Positions 1 through 5,839 of a DNA stretch of 6,126 nucleotides are shown in pieces (positions within the stretch are counted from its first letter, which is position 1; each line of letters begins with the position of its first letter). Under the pieces are notes generated by a model that saw nothing but the letters and a program-made list of their open reading frames with translations, made no database searches and had not been told where the DNA came from. This DNA is from an uncultured Prevotella sp. (GTDB lineage Bacteria > Bacteroidota > Bacteroidia > Bacteroidales > Bacteroidaceae). The DNA lies in NCBI GenBank assembly GCA_945788545.1, contig CALZMK010000102.1:1-6126 (forward strand), in the 5' to 3' direction. The translations under genes were made by a program, and so were the position numbers.

Positions 1-75
1 ATGGGGCTAACGTGCGATGATGCAAAATTAAGAGTATTTCCCGATATTCGCAAATATTTAGCTAAGAAAGTTTAA
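1..75 (+). CDS. Possible C-terminal tail of an upstream gene (partial)
   Basis: Frame 1 is open from the first base to a TAA at 73-75 and reads 24 residues ending in RKYLAKKV. The other two plus-strand frames close within the first 20 bases, so if a plus-strand gene enters the window it must be in this frame. The basic, Lys-rich end is plausible for a protein C-terminus. The ATG at base 1 is probably coincidental and should not be taken as a start. No family can be recognised from so short a piece, and chance is a real alternative. Confidence 0.3.
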   Translation: MGLTCDDAKLRVFPDIRKYLAKKV

Positions 76-203
76 ATCGTTAACATTATTAAACAAAGAC
101 ATAGGTTTTCTGCCTCAAAAAAGTATGTTGACATAAATGGAAAAGTATCTTAAGACCCTATTTCTCCTTCATTTCTTCAGTATCTTGAGTATAATATTTA
201 GGT

Positions 204-255
204 GGAGTTTCCACCAGTTCCACCTGTTCCGCAACTTCCACCAACCCTTGCGGAA
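204..255. repeat. Left 9-nt-period array, with flipped terminal unit
   Basis: Four consecutive 9-nt units run from 209 to 244: TTCCACCAG, TTCCACCTG, TTCCGCAAC and TTCCACCAA. A unit in the opposite orientation, CTTGCGGAA, follows at 247-255. TTCCGCAA (227-234) and TTGCGGAA (248-255) form a perfect 8-bp inverted repeat with a 13-nt loop. Bases 204-230 are the inverted counterpart of 634-660, matching at 25 of 27 positions. Confidence 0.85.
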
Positions 256-371
256 AGTAGATTATGAGGATATTCAAGAGAATTGGTTGAATGGAGAGTG
301 AAATGTAGGTTGGATGAATGAGCAATGAGAGAATATCTGACAGCTCTTCTATGTGGTATGTAGATAAGGTG

Positions 372-419
372 TTGTCTTGATGTCATTATAGGGTATTGTC
401 TTGATGTCATTATAGGGTA
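372..419. repeat. Perfect 24-bp tandem duplication
   Basis: The 24-bp unit beginning TTGTCTTGATG and ending ATAGGGTA occurs twice with no mismatch, at 372-395 and 396-419. A decayed partial third copy may follow from 420 (GTGTTGTGATGTG). Perfect identity suggests a recent duplication or slippage event. The repeat lies inside the segment bounded by the inverted arrays at 204-660. Confidence 0.9.
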
Positions 420-597
420 GTGTTGTGATGTGTCCAAGGGGGTTATTCTATCATTGTGCTTGCTTGCAAATGATCTTTTGCTAACTGGCAGAAGATAGCT
501 TGTCAATTAGCGGATTAATGCTTGCAAGTTAGCTTTATATTTAAATATTGACGGTCTTAAATAAAGTAAAGACCCAACGGCGAAGGTTTCCTTTTTA

Positions 598-660
598 TTC
601 CACCACCATGCTTGCGGAACTTGCGGAACTGGTGGAATAGGTGGAACAGGTGGAAACTCC
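598..660. repeat. Right 9-nt-period array, inverted relative to the left array
   Basis: Five 9-nt units run from 611 to 655: CTTGCGGAA twice, then CTGGTGGAA, TAGGTGGAA and CAGGTGGAA. They are preceded at 598-606 by a unit in the other orientation, TTCCACCAC. TTCCACCA (598-605) and TGGTGGAA (630-637) are a perfect 8-bp inverted pair. The whole array is the reverse-complement type of the one at 209-255, including the single flipped unit on the inner side. Confidence 0.85.
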
Positions 661-666
661 CAAAGT

Positions 667-766
667 GGATATGATGACTTTTTCGGAAGCTATTCTCTAA
701 AAGTTATGACTTTTTTGGAATTAATTCCTTAAAAGTTATGACTTTTTCGGAAAAGTCGTGTCTTTT
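667..766. repeat. Ladder of near-palindromic AAAAGTTATGACTTTT boxes
   Basis: The 16-bp box AAAAGTTATGACTTTT occurs exactly at 699-714 and 731-746. A variant lies at 751-766 (AAAAGTCGTGTCTTTT) and a weaker one at 667-682, whose right half is intact. The box is palindromic apart from one symmetric pair and the first three copies sit exactly 32 bp apart. Copies at 667, 699 and 731 continue into TTCGGAA or TTTGGAA. Spacing of about three helical turns and dyad symmetry resemble a multi-site binding region for a dimeric protein. That role is inference; they could equally be neutral repeats. Confidence 0.7.
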
Positions 767-874
767 TACCGTATTTTTAACTTTTAGCTTGTCTATTTCA
801 AAATAAAAATCCTTTTTTTATATTATATAATGTTTATTTTTAGGGGAAAAGATGGTAATTCCATTTTTTTTGTG

Positions 875-882
875 TAATTTTG
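875..882 (+). promoter_or_regulatory. Candidate Bacteroidetes -7 promoter element
   Basis: TAATTTTG at 875-882 matches the Bacteroidetes sigma-ABfr -7 consensus TAnnTTTG and lies about 40 bp before the glycosyltransferase start. A TTTG-type -33 element is not evident at the expected distance (about 850-856), so the match is only half complete. Transcription would begin near 886-890, giving a leader of about 35 nt for the two-gene unit downstream. Confidence 0.5.
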
Positions 883-922
883 CATAATATAATAACAGGT
901 ATCAATATTTTAAGTCATAATT

Positions 923-1906
923 ATGCATATATTATTGGTCGTAAATTCTTTGCTTCCGGCAATCAAATACGGGGGGACTGAACGTGTTGTGTGGTATTTA
1001 GGTTCTGAACTCGTGAAGAAGCGTCATAAGGTGACATTCCTTTGTAAAAAAGGGTCGTCTTGTGATTTTGCGAATTGTATATTTTTGGATGATAATAAAT
1101 CTATAGAAGCTCAAATTCCAGATAGTGTTGATATTATACATTTCAATGATACTGCAATGAATTATTCGGGTGAAAAGCCATATATTGTTACATATCATGG
1201 TAATTATCTGAAGAATATTGATATGAATGCAGTTTTTGTATCTAAAAATCATGCTAATAGGAATGGGTCGGACAGTTATGTCTATAATGGATTAGACTGG
1301 AATGATTATGGCAAACTGAATATTTCAGAATCTCGTGATTATTATCATTTTTTAGGTAATGCAGCTTGGAGAGTGAAGAATGTACAGGGGGCGATAGATG
1401 TCGTTACCGCTCTTGACAATCAAAGACTGATGGTATTAGGTGGCAGAAGACTTAATTTTAAAATGGGTTTCAGGTTTACTTTGAGTCCCAGGGTGATATT
1501 CAAAGGAATGGTTGGAGGAAATGAGAAAATAAATTTTCTACAGCATAGTAAAGGTTTGGTCTTCCCGGTCAGATGGGATGAACCTTTTGGACTTGCGATT
1601 ACTGAAAGTTTATATTGTGGAGCTCCTGTATTTGGCACTCCGTATGGGTCTCTTCCTGAACTTGTCCATGACGATGTCGGATTTCTTACTTCAAATAAGG
1701 CGGAAATGATATCCTATTTATCTGGAGAACATAAATTTAATCCTATTGTGTGTCATGAGTATGCAGGAGATATGTTCAATTCTAAGGTGATGTGTGACAA
1801 TTATCTTCTAAAATATGAGAAGGTTATGAATGGAGAGAAATTGAATGTTGTTAAACCTCATGCAATGGAAATCGAATCTAAAAGCCGTGATAATTATTTG
1901 TTTTGA
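923..1906 (+). CDS. Family-4 glycosyltransferase (GT-B fold)
   Basis: The 327-residue protein is a retaining GT4-type glycosyltransferase, expected to move a sugar from a nucleotide donor to an envelope glycan or lipid acceptor on the cytoplasmic face. The N-terminal half opens with a Rossmann strand (MHILLVVNSL) and the GGTE turn (17-20) typical of the acceptor-side domain; YHG is at 91-93. The C-terminal half carries LGNAAWRVKN (144-153), with K152 as a likely donor-phosphate contact, and the hallmark E-x7-E motif at E220 and E228 within DEPFGLAITES. It is somewhat shorter than many GT4 enzymes (roughly 350-400) but both domains are present. No signal peptide or membrane segment is seen. 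ATG 923 is the first start after the promoter and begins directly at the Rossmann strand; no Shine-Dalgarno is visible. Base composition is clearly more AT-rich than the downstream genes, hinting at separate ancestry. Donor and acceptor cannot be told. Confidence 0.88.
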   Translation: MHILLVVNSLLPAIKYGGTERVVWYLGSELVKKRHKVTFLCKKGSSCDFANCIFLDDNKSIEAQIPDSVDIIHFNDTAMNYSGEKPYIVTYHGNYLKNIDMNAVFVSKNHANRNGSDSYVYNGLDWNDYGKLNISESRDYYHFLGNAAWRVKNVQGAIDVVTALDNQRLMVLGGRRLNFKMGFRFTLSPRVIFKGMVGGNEKINFLQHSKGLVFPVRWDEPFGLAITESLYCGAPVFGTPYGSLPELVHDDVGFLTSNKAEMISYLSGEHKFNPIVCHEYAGDMFNSKVMCDNYLLKYEKVMNGEKLNVVKPHAMEIESKSRDNYLF

Positions 1907-1912
1907 TTTAGT

Positions 1913-3763
1913 ATGACAAGAGTTCTGAGATTAATCATTTCATTTTCCCTTGTATTGCTGTATTGGACGGCGGTGGGAGTTGTGGCGCAATTCCCTTTTT
2001 GTGTGATTTATCTTCAGGATTACAGCCTTGCCGACTGGCTTTTGGTCTTGTGGCATGGGATGAGACTCGATATAAGCATTGCCGGCTATCTGACGATGCT
2101 GGCGGGACTGCTACTGACAATAGGAGTGTGGTGGAAAGGCCGGGGATGGCAGTGGATGTGGAACATATCCTTCGGCATCGTGTCGCTTGCCTCGTCATTG
2201 GCATACGTCAGCAATCTAGTGCTTTATGGCTATTGGCGCTTTCCGCTTGACAATACTCCGCTTCTCTATATCAAGACATCACCTGCGGACGCAATGGCAA
2301 GCATGACCACATGGCAGATGGTTTACGTGCCGTTGGTGATTATCGCAGTGGCAGTGGCGATGTTTATCCCAATGGCATATATCGCTATCTGGACTAATGG
2401 TATGGGTAAGGCAAACGGAGATAAGCCGAGCTTAATGCAAAGTATAGTAAGCTCCATTGTCATGCTGCTGCTATCTGCTGCTCTCATCATACCCATAAGG
2501 GGTGGGGTGGATACTGGCACTAATCATACGGGAAGCGTGTATTTCTCATCCGACATACTGCTTAATCATGCTGCCGTCAATCCTCTGTTCTCATTTATGG
2601 AGGCAGCCACTCATCAGGAGAATATTGCCACTCGCTATCGCTATATGGAGGGAAAGGATGCCGACGGGATATTCCGACAGATGACTTATACGTCTCTGCG
2701 TCCTGATGCCGAGAGAAAGGATTATAATGTTGTCTTGATATGTCTTGAGGGATTCTCGAAATATATCATGGAAGAGAAAGGACACGTTAAGGGTGTCACT
2801 CCCAATCTCGACAGACTCACTCGTGAGGGAATATATTTCTCGAATATCTATGCCAACTCCTTCCGCACCGACAGGGCTATGGTGGCGGTGACGAGCGCAT
2901 TGCCCGCACAACCCACGATGAGCATTATGGATATGCCACGAATATCCACATCACTGCCTTCTATAGCCGGCTCGCTTGGTAAGAATGGATATGACACGCA
3001 TTTCTATTATGGTGGTGATGCCAACTACAGTAATATGAAATCGTATCTTATTGGAACAGGATTCCAACATATAACTCATCAGTTTGACTTTGAGAAGAAA
3101 CTGCAGACGGGTAAGTGGGGAGTGGCTGATGGCCCAGTATATGACCGTCTTCTTGCCGACATCAAGGCTTTCGACCCGAAGAAAAGATTTATGAAGATGA
3201 TGATGACGGGAAGTAGTCATGAGCCCTTCGACGTGCCCGACTATCACAAGATGAAGCAACCCGAACTCAATGCCTTCTCCTATGCCGACTTCCACCTCGG
3301 GCGATTTATTGCGGAGCTTAAGAAGTTGCCGCAATGGAAGAACACGATGGTAGTGATTGTGCCCGACCATCTCGGTTGCTGGCCCCAGGAGATTGACAAC
3401 TACAAACTGTGGAGATATGAGATACCGCTTATCATCGTGGGTGGTATGATAGAAGAGCCTCGAAAGGTGGAGACAATAGGTGGGCAGATAGACATCCCCG
3501 CTACGGTATTGGCTATGCTTGGATTGCCGCACGACGAGTTCCTATATTCCAAGGACTTGCTCGACGCAGATGCTCCACATTTTGCATTCTTCACATTCCC
3601 AGATGCTATGGGAATAGTGGATTCCACGGGATATACGATCTTCGACAATACTCAAAAGACAGTAGCAGCATCTTCAAACGACAAGTCGGTTGATGATAGG
3701 ACAAAGAGAGCCAAGGCTTATCTGCAGAAGCTCTATGATTATCTCGGCGAAATAAACAAATAA
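1913..3763 (+). CDS. LTA-synthase-family membrane phospho-group transferase (Thr nucleophile)
   Basis: This 616-residue protein has the LtaS/OpgB-like plan: about five membrane helices (roughly 7-26, 55-73, 84-105, 137-160, 178-196), then an extracytoplasmic alkaline-phosphatase/sulfatase-fold domain from about 270. By comparison with S. aureus LtaS, the metal ligands and nucleophile are E279 (ICLEGF), T319 (FRTDRAM), D485 and H486 (VPDHLG), with substrate-site H436 (SSHEPF). The conserved GQIDIPATVLAMLGL block is at 524-537. Family members transfer phosphoglycerol or phosphoethanolamine from lipids to glycans; in a Gram-negative cell the acceptor would be a periplasmic or surface glycan rather than lipoteichoic acid. 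It starts 6 bp after the glycosyltransferase stop, so the two are probably co-transcribed. Composition is GC-richer than the gene before it. Length is normal for the family and the gene looks intact. Hydrolase activity is a less likely alternative. Confidence 0.85.
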   Translation: MTRVLRLIISFSLVLLYWTAVGVVAQFPFCVIYLQDYSLADWLLVLWHGMRLDISIAGYLTMLAGLLLTIGVWWKGRGWQWMWNISFGIVSLASSLAYVSNLVLYGYWRFPLDNTPLLYIKTSPADAMASMTTWQMVYVPLVIIAVAVAMFIPMAYIAIWTNGMGKANGDKPSLMQSIVSSIVMLLLSAALIIPIRGGVDTGTNHTGSVYFSSDILLNHAAVNPLFSFMEAATHQENIATRYRYMEGKDADGIFRQMTYTSLRPDAERKDYNVVLICLEGFSKYIMEEKGHVKGVTPNLDRLTREGIYFSNIYANSFRTDRAMVAVTSALPAQPTMSIMDMPRISTSLPSIAGSLGKNGYDTHFYYGGDANYSNMKSYLIGTGFQHITHQFDFEKKLQTGKWGVADGPVYDRLLADIKAFDPKKRFMKMMMTGSSHEPFDVPDYHKMKQPELNAFSYADFHLGRFIAELKKLPQWKNTMVVIVPDHLGCWPQEIDNYKLWRYEIPLIIVGGMIEEPRKVETIGGQIDIPATVLAMLGLPHDEFLYSKDLLDADAPHFAFFTFPDAMGIVDSTGYTIFDNTQKTVAASSNDKSVDDRTKRAKAYLQKLYDYLGEINK

Positions 3764-3817
3764 CACGTCAACATGTTAACTTGTTACCTTGTTAACTCGT
3801 TAATTTGTCAACTGATT
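3762..3817. repeat. 8-nt-period array across the convergent gene junction
   Basis: Seven consecutive octamers run without a gap: AACACGTC, AACATGTT, AACTTGTT, ACCTTGTT, AACTCGTT, AATTTGTC and AACTGATT. The array begins in the stop codon of the plus-strand gene (3761-3763), fills the 36-bp gap and continues through the stop codon (3800-3802) and last five codons of the minus-strand gene. It contains two GTTAAC palindromes (3775-3780, 3791-3796) that could pair across a 10-nt loop. A bidirectional terminator role is possible from position, but there is no GC-rich stem or U-tract. Confidence 0.85.
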
Positions 3818-5809
3818 ATTCACCATTCGCGTCATGTATGACTGGATAATGGCTTTCACCTGACGCTCCATATTCTTTGCCACATTTGGCTCTTTCGTGA
3901 GGAGATTGTCCTTGAGCAGAAGGTCGGTGCGGAATCGGTAGAGAGCCTTGGCTTTCTGTCCGTCGAACTGCAGGAGCCAGTCGCCCTTGACGTATTGGTA
4001 GATGCCATTGAGATAGTTGACGGCCCATGTGTCCTCGTCCTTAGTGGTAAGCAAGTCGCAACCGAAAGCCACATACGGACGGTCATAACCTAAATACGAC
4101 AGCACCGTCGGCATGATGTCTATCTGTTGGGCAATGGCATTGCGCATTCCCGGTTGCAAGTCACCACTTGGGTCGAAGAAGATGATTGGCGAACAGAACC
4201 CACCAAGGTCTGTCTGATAATACGCATGATCGCTGAGGTTGGTGTGGTCGCTCGTAATGACAAACAAGGTGTTCTCATACCATGGCTGAGTCTTTGCCTT
4301 CTCGAAGAACAGACGCAAGGCATTGTCGGTATATCTTATGCACTTGTGGATGGCGATTCCTTCCTCCTTATATATGTCCTTGTATTTCTCGGGCACCTTG
4401 TAAGGATGATGGGATGAAGCAGTGAAGACTGCCGAGACAAAGGGTTGCTTGAACTCCGACATCTTTGTGGCAAAAAACTGCAGGAAGGGTTCGTCCCATA
4501 TCGCCCACATTCCGTCAAAGTCCTTGTCGCCATCAAATCTCTTGTCGGCATCATATTCTGTCCTTCCGAAATAGTCAATGAATCCAGTCTTGCGGGCAAA
4601 GGCCTGGAAACCCATCGAACCGTTCTCAGCCCCGTGGAAGAATGCCGAATAATATCCCTTGTTCTTGAGTTCGCCCGCAATCCCGCTCACGTCGTTCATC
4701 GACGCCGGAGTGAGGAAGAAGGGTTCGACAAACATCGGTATGCTCGACAGGATACTCGGCATACCGTCGATACTCTTCCTGCCGTTGCAATATGAGTAGA
4801 GGAATGTCTGGCTATGCTGCATCAGTGAATCCACAAAAGGTGTATATCCCTTATATTTTCCCCCGTCGAGCCATTTGTTATATCCTCCGATATACTCGCG
4901 ACCGAAACTCTCCACAATCAGTATAACCACGTTTTTCTTTTGAGAATTAGGAATTAGGGATGAGGAATTAGGAATTAGGGATGAGGACGAGTTGGTGAGC
5001 GAAGGCGAAAAATTAGGCCTTTTTTCTGGCGAAAAGAGGGCATTCATCTCTTTCTCTGACATATAGTCGGGGATCTCAAATACTTTTTTCCCTATGGTGC
5101 GGATGAGCGAGAATGGAGTGTTGAGCACAATACCAGCCTCTTGTGGATGGACAACGTATTGATTGGCGTTGCTGATGGTAATCGGTCGCACGGCCGTGGT
5201 GGCTCCACCTCGCATACCGCAGATACATAGTGGAATAAAGATACCGAAGCAAAGGGTCTCAACGATGTAATATTTCATCAGCCTTTTGCCTCTTGGCATA
5301 TCTGTCGTCCTCTTCTTAATCTTGAATCCACTACCGAAATAGCACTTCCACATTCCCCACATTATTATAATAAAGAGGAGAACGAGATACCAGTGGCGAA
5401 GGAACTCCACACCAATGATACTGCCGATATTGCCCTCGTTGCTGAACTCTGAGAATACGGTATTGGTTGTGCGTCTCATGGTGTATTTGAAATAAACACT
5501 GTCGGCAAGGTTGGTGGCTATGCACGCTCCATTCACAATCATATATACCCATTTTGCAGTCATCTGCCATCCTCCCGTTTCCTTGTAATGGAGCGGTATG
5601 AGCATCAACAGGGCATATAAGATATTAGTATATAGTATGGCAGACGTATCGAACATCCATGCTCCATGCATCATATCGGGCACAGAGCTCCATTGGAAGT
5701 CGGAGGCAAACAGTCCCCAGTTTTCCATCACGAAAGCCACACGGCATATTCCATAGGCTATATATAATATAATAAGGTTAAGAAAAAACCTCAAAGGTGT
5801 ATATCCCAT
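3800..5809 (-). CDS. LTA-synthase-family membrane phospho-group transferase (Ser nucleophile)
   Basis: This 669-residue second member of the family also has five predicted membrane helices (roughly 7-25, 54-74, 86-103, 138-154, 180-200) and a C-terminal extracytoplasmic catalytic domain from about 293. Metal and catalytic residues are E300 (LIVESFG), S346 (NGRKSIDGMPS), D521 and H522 (ITSDHTN), with H467 in TASSHHPY. The block QQIDIMPTVLSYLGY (561-575) is shared with the convergent paralogue. Aligning GYTP here with GVTP there puts S346 exactly opposite T319. Between helices and catalytic domain, residues about 273-289 are a low-complexity SSSLIPNS linker encoded by a 21-bp tandem repeat. The last residues (NNQLTN) come from the octamer array. 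ATG 5807-5809 follows the ZIP stop by 22 bp, with weak AAGAG 5 nt upstream, so the two are probably co-transcribed. Likely role: transfer of a phosphoglycerol- or phosphoethanolamine-type group onto envelope glycans; substrate unknown. Confidence 0.87.
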   Translation of the reverse strand: MGYTPLRFFLNLIILYIAYGICRVAFVMENWGLFASDFQWSSVPDMMHGAWMFDTSAILYTNILYALLMLIPLHYKETGGWQMTAKWVYMIVNGACIATNLADSVYFKYTMRRTTNTVFSEFSNEGNIGSIIGVEFLRHWYLVLLFIIIMWGMWKCYFGSGFKIKKRTTDMPRGKRLMKYYIVETLCFGIFIPLCICGMRGGATTAVRPITISNANQYVVHPQEAGIVLNTPFSLIRTIGKKVFEIPDYMSEKEMNALFSPEKRPNFSPSLTNSSSSLIPNSSSLIPNSQKKNVVILIVESFGREYIGGYNKWLDGGKYKGYTPFVDSLMQHSQTFLYSYCNGRKSIDGMPSILSSIPMFVEPFFLTPASMNDVSGIAGELKNKGYYSAFFHGAENGSMGFQAFARKTGFIDYFGRTEYDADKRFDGDKDFDGMWAIWDEPFLQFFATKMSEFKQPFVSAVFTASSHHPYKVPEKYKDIYKEEGIAIHKCIRYTDNALRLFFEKAKTQPWYENTLFVITSDHTNLSDHAYYQTDLGGFCSPIIFFDPSGDLQPGMRNAIAQQIDIMPTVLSYLGYDRPYVAFGCDLLTTKDEDTWAVNYLNGIYQYVKGDWLLQFDGQKAKALYRFRTDLLLKDNLLTKEPNVAKNMERQVKAIIQSYMTRMVNNQLTN
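4944..4985 (-). repeat. In-frame heptamer array (2 x 21 bp) inside a coding sequence
   Basis: A 21-bp unit made of three heptamers (plus strand: GAATTAG, GAATTAG, GGATGAG) occurs twice without mismatch, at 4944-4964 and 4965-4985; decayed units seem to continue to about 4999. As 21 is divisible by three, the repeat encodes a 7-residue period, SLIPNSS then SLIPNSQ. The reverse-complement heptamers TAATTCC and TCATCCC match the family of the array at 5812-5839. Loss or gain of a 21-bp unit would keep frame; slippage by a single heptamer would not. Confidence 0.9.
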
Positions 5810-5811
5810 AA

Positions 5812-5839
5812 TAACTCTTAACTCTTAATTCTTAACTTC
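5812..5839. repeat. 7-nt-period array filling the ZIP-transferase gap
   Basis: Four heptamers occur in a row on the plus strand: TAACTCT twice, then TAATTCT and TAACTTC. The array covers nearly all of the 22-bp gap (5810-5831) and overlaps the ZIP stop codon (5832-5834). Read on the coding (minus) strand it gives repeated AAGAGTT, and the copy nearest the ATG supplies the only Shine-Dalgarno-like bases (AAGAG). Unit-number changes would therefore alter the ribosome-binding region. Confidence 0.85.

Larger units (their letters stand above)
76..922. other. 847-bp repeat-rich intergenic region
   Basis: No convincing gene is visible on either strand. The region is AT-rich and built largely of repeats, listed separately: opposed 9-nt-period arrays, a 24-bp tandem duplication and a ladder of near-palindromic boxes. 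Bases 76-203 are AT-rich with no structure I trust beyond a weak GTTTAA/TTAAAC pair at 70-75 and 89-94. Bases 420-597 are mostly unique sequence, with imperfect inverted repeats at 480-490/523-533 (10 of 11) and 548-577. Bases 781-874 are very AT-rich and lead into the promoter. The minus-strand open frame at 198-506 is judged to be a by-product of the repeats. Confidence 0.75.

Noticed and set aside
198..506. 102-codon open frame on the minus strand
   Set aside because: It contains the 24-bp tandem repeat and ends inside the 9-nt array, giving low-complexity YPIMTSRQ and GGT/GTG repeats. No family, promoter or neighbour supports it.
548..600. Rho-independent terminator
   Set aside because: GGTCTT (553-558) and AAGACC (569-574) can pair, with TTG/CAA extending across a bulge, but the T-run is 14 or more bases downstream and no gene ends just before it.
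204..660. Invertible promoter of the Bacteroides capsule type
   Set aside because: Inverted ends are present, but I see no TAnnTTTG element between them on either strand and no invertase gene in the window. Kept only as a test under the symmetric-segment finding.
372..766. CRISPR array
   Set aside because: Repeats are tandem or irregularly spaced with no unique spacers of constant length, and no cas gene is present.
1935..5570. Other long open frames overlapping the three main genes (for example the 193-codon minus frame at 2951-3532 and the 116-codon plus frame at 4445-4795)
   Set aside because: They are antisense or shifted shadows of clearly conserved genes and show no domain, start signal or plausible composition.
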